NCBI RefSeq assembly: GCF_003574965.1
Contig: NZ_CP032317.1
Coordinates: forward strand, 3,286,001-3,350,000
Direction: 5' to 3'
Length of the DNA: 64,000 nucleotides
Source: Hymenobacter oligotrophus
GTDB taxonomy: Bacteria; Bacteroidota; Bacteroidia; Cytophagales; Hymenobacteraceae
The notes under the pieces: generated by a model
Databases searched by the model: none
What the model was told of the DNA's origin: nothing
The model's input: only the letters and a program-made list of their open reading frames with translations
Part shown: one piece after another, positions 1-7,674 of the stretch
Position numbering within the stretch: the first letter of the stretch is position 1
Layout: each line of letters begins with the position of its first letter
Position numbers and translations under genes: made by a program

Positions 1-108
1 CGCACCCAAGCCGACGCGCCGCTGCCTGCGCCGCCAGTAGCCGGGCACACGCTCACCTCGCACGGCATCGAAACGCCGCCCGAAGCTTCCGGCCGTATAA
101 CCACCTAG
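1..108 (+). CDS. C-terminal tail of an upstream gene (partial)
   Basis: An open frame runs from the first base to a TAG stop at 106-108 and encodes 35 residues rich in Pro, Ala and Thr. The stop codon lies inside a CCTAGG hexamer. A low-complexity tail before cdsA would fit the end of an ftsH-like gene, since ftsH often sits near cdsA in this phylum, but no diagnostic residue is visible. The identity is a guess; the frame itself is reasonably supported by ending cleanly before the next gene. Confidence 0.45.
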   Translation, partial: RTQADAPLPAPPVAGHTLTSHGIETPPEASGRITT

Positions 109-215
109 GGCCGTCGCCACTGCATTTTCCCGCCATCAGCACCTTTGCACTTTTGATTACCTCCGCAACTCCGTCGTCGCCCGCCAACTCGCCCGAAGCT
201 GCTAAGCCGCCTGGC

Positions 216-1067
216 ATGTCGAACATGTGGCAACGCATTATTTCCGGCGCCATCGGGGCCGTAGCGCTGCTGGGCTGCATTTGGTACAGCGGCTGGACGT
301 TCGGCTTGTTTTTCGGCATCGTGCAGGCCCGCATGCTGTGGGAGTTTTACCGCATGATGCGCGTGGCCGGCTACCGGCCCGCCGCCATCATCGGCACGGG
401 CACCAGCTTGGTGGTCTTCGGCCTGCTCTACGTACTCGGCGACGTGGATGCCCGCCCCTACGAAACCACCGAGCCGGTGCTGATCACGCTAGCCTCGCTA
501 ATTCTAATTGTGCCCTTGGTGTTTCTGCTGCGCGAAATGGTTCGCTGGAACGACACCAACGAGCACCAACCCTTCGCCAACCTAGGCGTGGCCATGGGCG
601 GCTTGTTCTACGTGAGCCTGCCCATGAGCCTGTTGTGCCTTATCGGTTTCACGGAAGACGGCTATGACTACCGCCGCATTTTTGGCTTGCTCTTTCTGGT
701 GTGGGCGGCCGATACCGGAGCCTACATTGCCGGCAAAAACTTTGGCAAACACAAGCTGGCACCCGGCATCTCGCCCGGCAAAACCTGGGAAGGCTGGGTG
801 GGCGGCACGTTGCTGACCCTAGGGGTAGGTTGGGGCCTGGGCTACCTGCTGCCCGATATGCCCCTGGCGCACCGCTTGGTGGCGGCCGCGGTGGTAGCGG
901 TGTTCGGTGTGCTCGGCGATTTGGCCGAATCGATGCTGAAGCGCAGCGTAGGCGTAAAAGATTCGGGCCGCATATTGCCCGGCCACGGCGGTTTGCTCGA
1001 CCGGTTCGACGCCTTCTTGTTCATCGTGCCGGTGCTGGTGGTGCTGCTGCTGCTGTTCGATTTGTAA
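216..1067 (+). CDS. cdsA: Phosphatidate cytidylyltransferase CdsA
   Basis: Makes CDP-diacylglycerol from phosphatidic acid and CTP in the inner membrane, the entry to phospholipid synthesis. The product is about 283 residues and strongly hydrophobic, with several membrane segments. The family signature lies near residues 238-265: S-M-L-K-R, then K-D-S-G, then P-G-H-G-G and D-R-F-D. The frame stays open upstream to a TTG at 153, but ATG 216 (or 225) removes a polar non-conserved leader and gives the usual length. psd, encoding a later step of the same pathway, lies downstream beyond gdhA. Confidence 0.93.
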   Translation: MSNMWQRIISGAIGAVALLGCIWYSGWTFGLFFGIVQARMLWEFYRMMRVAGYRPAAIIGTGTSLVVFGLLYVLGDVDARPYETTEPVLITLASLILIVPLVFLLREMVRWNDTNEHQPFANLGVAMGGLFYVSLPMSLLCLIGFTEDGYDYRRIFGLLFLVWAADTGAYIAGKNFGKHKLAPGISPGKTWEGWVGGTLLTLGVGWGLGYLLPDMPLAHRLVAAAVVAVFGVLGDLAESMLKRSVGVKDSGRILPGHGGLLDRFDAFLFIVPVLVVLLLLFDL

Positions 1068-1138
1068 GCGGCACCTAGGGCCCTCGGCTCGCCAACGCTA
1101 GTCCTTTTAGCCTTTTTATGCGTATTGGGGAATCCTAG

Positions 1139-1146
1139 TACCTTTG
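1139..1146 (+). promoter_or_regulatory. Putative -7 box (TACCTTTG) of gdhA
   Basis: Matches the Bacteroidota -7 consensus TAnnTTTG about 104 bases before the gdhA ATG. T-rich sequence around 1104-1116 could serve as the -33 region. The assignment is by pattern only. Confidence 0.5.
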
Positions 1147-1249
1147 GCGCGTCATTTTTCCGCCCGCTTGCTGGCTGCTCGGCCGGCCTCGGGCGGCCGC
1201 TGTTTTTTGCATTCCCCCATTCTTCAACCCCACTTACCCGACCAACAGC

Positions 1250-2536
1250 ATGGCCACTACGGTGTATAAAGAGCCGGCCCCTAAGGTGGACCGCGAGAAC
1301 CCCCTCGAATCCATGATGTCGCGTTTCAACGTTGCCGCCGATATTCTCGGCCTCGACGACGCGACGTACAACGTGCTGAAAGCGCCCGACAAGCAAGTCA
1401 TCGTGCACATCCCCGTGACGATGGACAACGGCCAAGTACGCGTTTTCGAGGGCTACCGCGTGGTTCATAACACGGTGCTCGGCCCGTCGAAAGGCGGCAT
1501 TCGCTACGATAAAAACGTGCACCTGGACGAGGTGAAAGCCTTGGCTGCCTGGATGACCTGGAAGTGCGCCGTGGTGGACATTCCGTACGGCGGTGCCAAA
1601 GGCGGCATCATCTGCGACCCCACCACCATGAGCCCCGGCGAAATTGAGCGCCTCACCCGCGCCTACACGCTGGCCATGAAGGACGTATTCGGCCCCGACA
1701 AGGACATTCCGGCCCCCGACATGGGCACCGGCCCGCGCGAAATGGCGTGGCTGATGGACGAATTCTCCAAGACGGTAGGCATGACGTCGCCGGCCGTGGT
1801 TACGGGCAAGCCGCTGGTAATGGGCGGTTCGCTGGGCCGCACCGAGGCTACCGGCCGCGGGGTAATGGTATCGGCGCTGGCGGCTATGCGCAAGCTGGGC
1901 ATGGACCCTAAGGGGGCTTCGGCCGCTGTGCAGGGCTTTGGCAACGTGGGCTCGTGGGCAGCTAAGCTGCTTTGCGAGCAGGGCGTGAAAATCAAAGCCG
2001 TGAGCGACGTTTCGGGCGCTTACTGGAACGAGAACGGCATCAACGTGGACGAGGCCATTGCCTACAAGAACGCCCACAACGGCCGCCTCGATGGCTACAC
2101 CGGCGCTACGCTGATGGAAAATGCCGAAGACCTGCTCACCTCGCCCGTGGATGTGTTGGTGCCCGCCGCCGTGGAAGACGTGATTACCGAGCACAACGCC
2201 CACGACATCAAGGCTCGCCTGATTGTGGAAGGTGCCAACGGCCCCACTTCGGCTTCGGCCGACTCCATCATCAACGAGAAGGGCATTATGGTGGTGCCCG
2301 ATATTCTGGCCAACTCGGGCGGTGTAACGGTGTCGTACTTCGAGTGGGTACAAAACCGCCAAGGTTTTAAGTGGTCGGAAGAAATGGTAACCGAGCGCGC
2401 CGACCGCATCATGAACGATGCCTTCGAAAAGGTGTACGCCACGAGCCAGAAGTACAACATCCCGATGCGCATTGCTGCCTACGTGGTGGCCATCGATAAA
2501 GTAGCCCAGACCTACAAGTTCCGCGGCAGCTTCTAA
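1250..2536 (+). CDS. gdhA: Glu/Leu/Phe/Val-family dehydrogenase (glutamate dehydrogenase)
   Basis: Reversible oxidative deamination of glutamate to 2-oxoglutarate and ammonia in the cytoplasm. The 428-residue length is normal for the hexameric family. The substrate-binding region contains GPSKGG and, near residues 111-118, PYGGAKGG with the catalytic-region lysine. PAPDMGTG follows, and a Rossmann motif GFGNVG sits near residue 228 for the nucleotide. The ATG at 1250 gives a normal N-terminus. It has its own putative promoter and a hairpin after the stop, so it is probably a single-gene unit although it lies between cdsA and psd. NAD versus NADP preference cannot be read confidently. Confidence 0.94.
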   Translation: MATTVYKEPAPKVDRENPLESMMSRFNVAADILGLDDATYNVLKAPDKQVIVHIPVTMDNGQVRVFEGYRVVHNTVLGPSKGGIRYDKNVHLDEVKALAAWMTWKCAVVDIPYGGAKGGIICDPTTMSPGEIERLTRAYTLAMKDVFGPDKDIPAPDMGTGPREMAWLMDEFSKTVGMTSPAVVTGKPLVMGGSLGRTEATGRGVMVSALAAMRKLGMDPKGASAAVQGFGNVGSWAAKLLCEQGVKIKAVSDVSGAYWNENGINVDEAIAYKNAHNGRLDGYTGATLMENAEDLLTSPVDVLVPAAVEDVITEHNAHDIKARLIVEGANGPTSASADSIINEKGIMVVPDILANSGGVTVSYFEWVQNRQGFKWSEEMVTERADRIMNDAFEKVYATSQKYNIPMRIAAYVVAIDKVAQTYKFRGSF

Positions 2537-2609
2537 GCCCCGCTCCTGACTGGCGCCGGCCCGCAGGCAACCTAGGGCTGGCCGCCAACGTCAGGGTTCT
2601 GCATAAAGT

Positions 2610-2637
2610 ATAGCCCGGACCGCGAGGTCCGGGCTAT
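2610..2637 (+). terminator. Hairpin after gdhA
   Basis: Perfect 12-base arms (2610-2621 and 2626-2637) with a 4-base loop. The 3' arm overlaps the TATCTTTG box proposed for psd and no clean T-run follows, so termination could be coupled to or influenced by initiation of psd. Confidence 0.55.
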
Positions 2638-2642
2638 CTTTG
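2635..2642 (+). promoter_or_regulatory. Putative -7 box (TATCTTTG) of psd
   Basis: Exact TAnnTTTG match 112 bases before the psd ATG. The first three bases belong to the gdhA hairpin. Confidence 0.45.
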
Positions 2643-2753
2643 TAACCGCGTTCCGCCCCGCTACCGCATTCCCGCTTCGTTTGCCGCTCGGTTGTTTTGC
2701 CTGATTGCCCTCAGCATCAGCTGCATACCGCAATCAGCGCTAATCTGCGATTT

Positions 2754-3434
2754 ATGAAAATCCACAAAGAAGGTCGCCGTATTCTCTTCTTCACGCTGCT
2801 AATCCTGCTTGCCCTCAACTTGTTGCTATACCAGTTCAACGAGCAGGCCGAAGGGTTCAACCGCGTGTTTTCGGCAGTTTCGGTTATTGCCTTCTTGCTG
2901 CTGCTGCAATTTTTCCGCAGCCCCTTTCGCAACCTGCTCACCCACGAGGACCTGGTAATTGCCCCGGCCGACGGCAAAGTGGTGGTAATTGAGGACGTGC
3001 ACGAGCCCGAGTTCTTCGGCGACGTGCGCAAGCAGATCAGCATTTTCATGTCGCCGATCAACGTGCACATCACCCGCAACCCGGTGTCGGGCACGGTAAA
3101 GTACTTCAAGTATCACCCCGGCAAATACCTGGTGGCCTGGCACCCCAAGAGCAGCACCAAAAACGAGCGCACCACGGTGGTGGTAGAGTCCGAAGCCGGC
3201 CCGCTGGTATTGTTCCGGCAGATTGCCGGCGCCATGGCCCGCCGCATTGTGTGGTACGTAAACGAAGGCGACGAAGTAAGCCAGGGCGAGGAGTTCGGCT
3301 TCATCAAGTTCGGCTCGCGCGTCGACATCTTCGTGCCCGTCGACACCGAAATGAAGGTGCAGATCGGCGAAAAAGTTAAAGGCGGCCAAACGGTTATTGC
3401 CCAACTGAAAACCCAGTCGTCGGGCTTGTTCTAA
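2754..3434 (+). CDS. psd: Phosphatidylserine decarboxylase proenzyme (short form)
   Basis: Converts phosphatidylserine to phosphatidylethanolamine at the membrane using a pyruvoyl group made by self-cleavage. The 226-residue product has two N-terminal hydrophobic segments (about residues 9-26 and 39-54), a conserved NVHITRNP stretch, and the maturation motif F-G-S near residues 186-188, where cleavage before Ser188 would create the pyruvoyl subunit. A TTG at 2697 would add 19 atypical residues, so ATG 2754 was chosen. A strong terminator follows. The small size is that of the short PSD form common in Bacteroidota. Confidence 0.93.
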   Translation: MKIHKEGRRILFFTLLILLALNLLLYQFNEQAEGFNRVFSAVSVIAFLLLLQFFRSPFRNLLTHEDLVIAPADGKVVVIEDVHEPEFFGDVRKQISIFMSPINVHITRNPVSGTVKYFKYHPGKYLVAWHPKSSTKNERTTVVVESEAGPLVLFRQIAGAMARRIVWYVNEGDEVSQGEEFGFIKFGSRVDIFVPVDTEMKVQIGEKVKGGQTVIAQLKTQSSGLF

Positions 3435-3454
3435 GCTTGATTTACTGCATAACG

Positions 3455-3492
3455 AAAGGCCCGCTGCTCCCAGAGCAGCGGGCCTTTTTCTT
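3455..3492 (+). terminator. Rho-independent terminator after psd
   Basis: Perfect 15-base arms (3455-3469 and 3473-3487), 3-base loop, followed by a run of T. Confidence 0.85.
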
Positions 3493-3509
3493 TACCTAGG
3501 GCTTAGTAG

Positions 3510-3885
3510 TGTCATCCTGACGAAGGAAGGACCTTACCACGCCTGAATTTTACGTGACCTCTGCGCCCGAAGAATGTTCGATGCGCATTTACCCAAAGAG
3601 TGAAAGCGTGTATGCTACTTAACCCACGTTGCGGCGGGCCCGCGTGTAGCGCTGAGTGTTACTCGGCGCGGCGGCCCACAGCCGCCATTCGTAACCGCGC
3701 GGATTTATGCCATATGGCGCGGTGCCGGATTGGCGCCTTTGGCGCCAGCGCCGAGTAACACTCAGCGCTACACGCGGGCCCGCCGCAACTCAGCGTCAGC
3801 GCGCGTGGTAAGGTCCTTCCTGCGTCAGGATGACAATGCCATCGGACGTCAGCACGCGAGATGCCTCGACGGGGCTCGACATGAC
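3510..3885. repeat. Nested palindromic intergenic element
   Basis: This fills most of the 456-base gap between psd and the next gene; I see no coding frame in it. The outer arms of 33 bases (3510-3542 and 3803-3835) match with one mismatch and begin TGTCATCCTGACG. Inside them is a perfect 42-base inverted repeat (3628-3669 and 3748-3789) with a 78-base loop. Directly after the right outer arm, 3843-3885 carries a second repeat unit (GACGTCAGCACGCGAGATG, then CTCGACGGGGCTCGAC). The same two units recur side by side at 17785-17860. It has the features of a non-autonomous MITE or REP-like element. Confidence 0.75.
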
Positions 3886-3890
3886 ACGAC

Positions 3891-5063
3891 CTAGCTTACC
3901 ACGTGCGGCACAAACTCCGAAAGGTTGGTAATGATGCCGTTGGCCCGGCGGAAGCCTAGGGCACAGGCCTCGCCGGCCCAAAACACGCCGGCTTGGTAGC
4001 GGCGGCCTTGCGCATCGGCGGGCAGCTCGAGCCAGCGTTGGCGCACTTGCGGCTGCTGGTCGTAATCGCCCGGCTCGGCGTGCTGCACACGGCCATCCTG
4101 CACCTCTGCAAGGCTCTGGCCTTCGCGGCCAAATAGGGGCTTGCGTACGTAATGGCCGCCTAGGTCCTGCATCGAGGCCTCGGCCAGCAGGGGGTGGTGC
4201 GGAAACACTTGCCACAGCCAAGCCAGCATGGCTTTGCTCTGAAACAGCAGCGTGTACGCCGGGTTGGCAATAATCAGGTCGCGGCTTTGCAGCAGCTGGG
4301 TCAGGTCGGCAGTAAGCTCGGGTTCCTCTTCGGCCAGAATCTCCCACGGCACCAACTTGAACACAAACGGGAAGCGCTGCCACTCGCCAGCAGCTACTTC
4401 GGCCCAGGCGCCCCGCTCTTCTCCCAGCACCGAAACCTGCATCGCATCGACGGGGCACACGTGCACCGTGGCAAAGCCGGCCTCGCGGGCGGCTTCGGCA
4501 ATTACCTGGCAGTTGGTTTCGTCTTCCTGGCTATCGGGCAAATGCACAAGCAGCAAATTGGGCTCCAGGTCGGCGTTCAGGCCCAGCCACTCCCGCAGTT
4601 GCAGTTCCAAGCCTTCGAAGAGCCCGTTGGCTTGCTGCTGATCGTCGGGGCGGCCAGCGGCCATGAGGCTGGCCCACTGCACCACGGCGGTTTCGGGAAT
4701 GCTCGTAGCCGTATCGGCGTTAAACTCCACTAGCTTGACGCCTTCGGGGGTGCTGGCCAGGTCGAAACGGCCGTAGAGGTGCCAGTGCCGTTCGTCGTTC
4801 CAGGAGTGCCGCACGGCCTGCCACAAGTTGGTGGGTATGCCCAGCAACTGCAGAAAATCGTCGGGGATAGGGTCGGGTACGGCCTGTACCAGCATCTCGT
4901 AGAGCGTATCGGCCGCCTGCAGCAGTTCTTCGGCTTGCGGTTCGCTAAGCTCTATGGCCTCGGTAGCCAAGTAGGTAGCGCAGGCATCCTCCACGGCCCA
5001 GTCCCAACCCAAGCGCCGAATGGCCGGAGTAACATCGCCCGTTAGCGGAAGGAGACGAATCAT
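3891..5063 (-). CDS. Glutathionylspermidine synthase family protein (YgiC/YjfC-like)
   Basis: ATP-grasp-type ligase of the glutathionylspermidine synthase C-terminal family; the actual substrates of stand-alone members are not settled. The 390-residue protein carries family features such as the VEFNADTATSIPE stretch near residues 122-134, a downstream FKLVPWE and a C-terminal KPLFGREGQ stretch. ATG 5063 was chosen because the frame upstream is translated inverted-repeat sequence. The gene immediately upstream on the same strand encodes a YgiB-like lipoprotein, matching the E. coli ygiB-ygiC order. That pairing suggests an envelope-associated modification role (inference). Confidence 0.88.
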   Translation of the reverse strand: MIRLLPLTGDVTPAIRRLGWDWAVEDACATYLATEAIELSEPQAEELLQAADTLYEMLVQAVPDPIPDDFLQLLGIPTNLWQAVRHSWNDERHWHLYGRFDLASTPEGVKLVEFNADTATSIPETAVVQWASLMAAGRPDDQQQANGLFEGLELQLREWLGLNADLEPNLLLVHLPDSQEDETNCQVIAEAAREAGFATVHVCPVDAMQVSVLGEERGAWAEVAAGEWQRFPFVFKLVPWEILAEEEPELTADLTQLLQSRDLIIANPAYTLLFQSKAMLAWLWQVFPHHPLLAEASMQDLGGHYVRKPLFGREGQSLAEVQDGRVQHAEPGDYDQQPQVRQRWLELPADAQGRRYQAGVFWAGEACALGFRRANGIITNLSEFVPHVVS

Positions 5064-5065
5064 AA

Positions 5066-5169
5066 GTAAGGAAGAAGGACGAATGAGGAAGGAAGATGGC
5101 AGTGAAGGAAGAGCTGAATTCGCACTTGGCGCCACGCGTCTTCCTTCCTCATTCTTCTTTCCTCCTTAA
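5066..5169. repeat. Purine-rich inverted repeat between the ygiC-like and ygiB-like genes
   Basis: Arms of 30 bases (about 5066-5095 and 5140-5169) agree at 27 positions and read TAAGGA..GAATGAGGAAGGA. They belong to the family also seen at 42997-43504 and 55920-55986. Nothing coding is visible inside. Confidence 0.65.
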
Positions 5170-5175
5170 TAACTA

Positions 5176-5862
5176 TTACCCGCCAAAGCCGCGCGAGCTG
5201 CTGCGGGTGCCAAAGCCGCTGCTGCGGCCGTAGCTCGGGGCCGAGCTGCGGTACGTGCCGGTGCGGTAAGCACTGCGCGAAAACGAGGGGCTTTCCTGAA
5301 TACCGGCCGTGCGCGAGCTACGGCCCCCGTAGAAGCCACGGCCATAAAAGCCGCGGCCTTGGTTTTCACGCTCGCGGGCAATGTTTTGGCGCCAGCCGTA
5401 GTTCTGTTGCATTAAGCCGGGGTTGGCATAAAATCCCGGGTTAGGCGTGAGGAAGCGGCCGGCCATGTAGCCGATGCCGCTCCACATCAGCACATCCATG
5501 AGGCCGGTGCTGCCCACGCGGTTTTCGGGGTATTGGCGGGCGTAATCCTGCATTTGCCGCTGCAAAGCCTGGCCCTGCAGGGTATCCACCTTGCCATCAA
5601 AGTGGCGCAAAATGGCGGCTACTTCTTCTTTGCCGGCGGGGCGCTCAGCCGTGATTTTCCACTGGCCGGGCTGCACTTCCGTCATTTCGGTAATTACACC
5701 CTGGCTGAAGGTTTCGCCGCTCCAGTCGCCGGTGGCTTCGGTTTCGGGGCGGCTGTTGTTGGAGGTGCAGGCCGGCAGCACCGACAGCCCGAGGCTGGTG
5801 GCCGCGGCTACAAGCAGCAGGTTGCGGCGCCAGTCGCCGAGCCGGTATAAGGGTTTGTTCAT
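5176..5862 (-). CDS. YgiB-like lipoprotein, Ser/Gly-rich C-terminus
   Basis: A 228-residue predicted lipoprotein with a hydrophobic leader ending at a lipobox-like LPAC (Cys near residue 32). A hydrophobic IGYMAGRFL stretch lies near residues 130-138, and the C-terminal quarter is rich in Ser, Arg, Gly and Tyr, ending GFGG. E. coli YgiB (DUF1190) has the same order: lipobox, central GYMMGRL-type segment and a Ser/Gly tail ending MGG. With the ygiC-like ligase downstream, I infer a functional counterpart of YgiB, perhaps a diverged homologue. The middle region could not be matched by eye. Its biochemical role is unknown. Confidence 0.65.
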   Translation of the reverse strand: MNKPLYRLGDWRRNLLLVAAATSLGLSVLPACTSNNSRPETEATGDWSGETFSQGVITEMTEVQPGQWKITAERPAGKEEVAAILRHFDGKVDTLQGQALQRQMQDYARQYPENRVGSTGLMDVLMWSGIGYMAGRFLTPNPGFYANPGLMQQNYGWRQNIARERENQGRGFYGRGFYGGRSSRTAGIQESPSFSRSAYRTGTYRSSAPSYGRSSGFGTRSSSRGFGG

Positions 5863-5973
5863 GGCAGTTAATGGCTTGAGCGGCCGGTGGGAGGAGGGGT
5901 GATGCGTACGCGAGGAAAGCGGCCCTAGGTGCGGAGGCCCGCATGGGTCTCGGCACCTAGGGCTTTGTAAAAC

Positions 5974-6456
5974 TTAGAACCACTGCGCCATGCGCTGGCA
6001 CAACTGCTCCAAGTACTGCTGGTCGGTTTCGTTGAAATCGTTGAGTTGGTCGCTGTCTACGTCGAGCACGGCTACCACGCTGCCGTTTTTGATGATGGGC
6101 ACTACTATTTCGGATTTCGAAAGCGAGCTGCAGGCAATGTGCCCCGGAAACTGCTCGACATCGGGCACTAGCAAGGTGCGCGCCTGCGCCCACGAGCTGC
6201 CGCAAACGCCTTTGCCGTGGCGGATGCGCGTGCAGGCCACCGGCCCCTGAAACGGACCTAGCACCAGCTCGTCATTCTTCACCACGTACACGCCCACCCA
6301 GAAAAACCCGAACGTCTCTTTCAGGGCGGCCATGGCGTTGGCCAGGTTGGCTACTTGATCGGGTTCGCCCGTGGTCAGGGCTTCGATCTGGGGCAGGAGG
6401 GATTGGTATTGATTGGCTTTGGAAAGCGTACGGTCGATAAGAAGATCTTCGGCCAT
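5974..6456 (-). CDS. msrC: Free methionine-(R)-sulfoxide reductase, GAF domain
   Basis: Reduces free methionine-R-sulfoxide in the cytoplasm (fRMsr, YebR type). The 160-residue protein is a single GAF domain with the three family cysteines at 75 (ACTRI), 85 (GVCG) and 109 (IACSS), plus the conserved VLDVDSD stretch near the end. ATG 6456 gives the usual length; an in-frame start further upstream would add 17 residues of poor quality. A TAnnTTTG box on the same strand lies about 50 bases upstream. It appears to be a single-gene unit. Confidence 0.92.
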   Translation of the reverse strand: MAEDLLIDRTLSKANQYQSLLPQIEALTTGEPDQVANLANAMAALKETFGFFWVGVYVVKNDELVLGPFQGPVACTRIRHGKGVCGSSWAQARTLLVPDVEQFPGHIACSSLSKSEIVVPIIKNGSVVAVLDVDSDQLNDFNETDQQYLEQLCQRMAQWF

Positions 6457-6504
6457 CTGTATGGAGGTGACAGGTAATACGTGACAAGTAACACGTTGGC
6501 AACG

Positions 6505-6512
6505 CAAAAGTA
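6505..6512 (-). promoter_or_regulatory. Putative -7 box (TACTTTTG) of the fRMsr gene
   Basis: TAnnTTTG match on the minus strand about 50 bases ahead of the ATG at 6456. Confidence 0.4.
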
Positions 6513-6559
6513 ACCCGATGGGTGCAACCCCCGCTGCAAAGACCAGTTCATCCTAACTC

Positions 6560-7615
6560 CTAGTAAAACACAAACAGTTCGTCGGCACCTAGGGCGCGAT
6601 GCTCGCGCAGACCCGTAAGGTTAAGCGACGGCGCCACCACGCCGCCTGCGCCAATGCGCACGTGCAGGCTGCGGAGCACGCGTATTTCATCCCACAGGCC
6701 AGCTTGCAACAGCAGGTTGTGCAGGGCCGGGCCGCCTTCCACCAACACCGATTGCACGCGCCGGGCATTCAGGTCGTCGAGGATAGCGGGCAGCAGGTCT
6801 TGGCTGGGCGGCACCGTCACGAAGCTCAGGTTGTCGGCATCGGGCTGCTCGCGGTTGGTGTAAACCACCGTGGGCTGCGAGCCATCGAGCAAGTGGTGCC
6901 CAGCGGGCAGCGAAAGGTTGCGGTCGATAACCAAACGCAGCGGATCGGGGCCGGGCCACTCGCGCACGTTCAGCTGGGGGTTGTCGTTCAGGGCCGTGCG
7001 CGTGCCTACCATAATGGCTTGCTCCTCGGCGCGCCACCGGTGCACCAGCATGCGCGAGGTAGGGCAGCTGATGGCTACCGGCTGCCCGCCCGCGCCGGCC
7101 ACAAACCCATCTTTCGATTCGGCCCATTTCAGAATCATGTACGGTCGGCCCAACTCCTGCACCGCAAAAAAGCGGCGGTTGAGGCGGCGGCCCTCGGCCT
7201 CGAGCAAGCCCGTGCGCACCCGAATGCCGGCTTCGCGCAGCTTGGTAAAACCGCGGCCGGCTACCAGCGGGTTGGGGTCGGCGTTGCACACCACCACGTC
7301 GCGCACGCCGCGGGCAATCAGCAGGTCGGCGCAGGGCGGCGTTTTGCCGAAGTGCGAGCAGGGCTCCAGCGTTACGTACACGCGGCATTCGGCTAGGTCG
7401 GTTTCGGGCGGCACGGCAGCCAAGGCATTTACCTCGGCGTGCGGGCCGCCATACTGCCGGTGCCACCCTTCGCCCACAATGCGCCCTTGGGCATCGGCTA
7501 CTACGCAGCCCACCATGGGGTTGGGGCGGGCCGTAAACTGACCCAGCAGGGCTAAGTCGAGGGCCCGGCGCATCAGCAGTTCGTCGTGGGCGGTGAAGTC
7601 GGAAGGCGCGGTCAT
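6560..7615 (-). CDS. ribD: Bifunctional riboflavin biosynthesis protein RibD
   Basis: Deaminates and then reduces the pyrimidine intermediate of riboflavin synthesis. The N-terminal zinc deaminase carries the HAEVNAL motif near residue 59 and PCSHFGKTPPCADLL near residues 84-98, supplying the His/Cys/Cys zinc ligands. From about residue 140 the C-terminal reductase domain contains KWAESKDGF and the VLVEGGPAL stretch. ATG 7615 is preferred to an upstream TTG at 7624. It is divergent from prmC across a 59-base gap, so both promoters must overlap there. The length (351 residues) is normal for a fused RibD. Confidence 0.95.
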   Translation of the reverse strand: MTAPSDFTAHDELLMRRALDLALLGQFTARPNPMVGCVVADAQGRIVGEGWHRQYGGPHAEVNALAAVPPETDLAECRVYVTLEPCSHFGKTPPCADLLIARGVRDVVVCNADPNPLVAGRGFTKLREAGIRVRTGLLEAEGRRLNRRFFAVQELGRPYMILKWAESKDGFVAGAGGQPVAISCPTSRMLVHRWRAEEQAIMVGTRTALNDNPQLNVREWPGPDPLRLVIDRNLSLPAGHHLLDGSQPTVVYTNREQPDADNLSFVTVPPSQDLLPAILDDLNARRVQSVLVEGGPALHNLLLQAGLWDEIRVLRSLHVRIGAGGVVAPSLNLTGLREHRALGADELFVFY

Positions 7616-7638
7616 GAGGGGCAACGAAGCGGGTGGTG

Positions 7639-7646
7639 TAGCTTTG
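7639..7646 (+). promoter_or_regulatory. Putative -7 box (TAGCTTTG) of prmC
   Basis: TAnnTTTG match 28 bases before the GTG start of prmC, in the ribD-prmC divergent gap. Confidence 0.5.
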
Positions 7647-7674
7647 CCCCGACAAGATACAGCCCTGCCCGAAC

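Noticed and set aside
842-2362. Long open frame on the minus strand opposite gdhA
   Set aside because: It is opposite cdsA and gdhA, whose motifs are complete; the translated product has His/Gly/Val bias of a shadow frame in high-GC DNA.
3628-3789. tRNA or known structured RNA in the large palindrome
   Set aside because: No tRNA cloverleaf signature (T-loop GTTCRA and anticodon stem) was found; a perfect long inverted repeat fits a repeat element better.
3796-4458. 220-codon minus-strand frame overlapping the ygiC-like gene
   Set aside because: It overlaps a well-supported gene in another frame and runs into a repeat element; composition is typical of a shadow.
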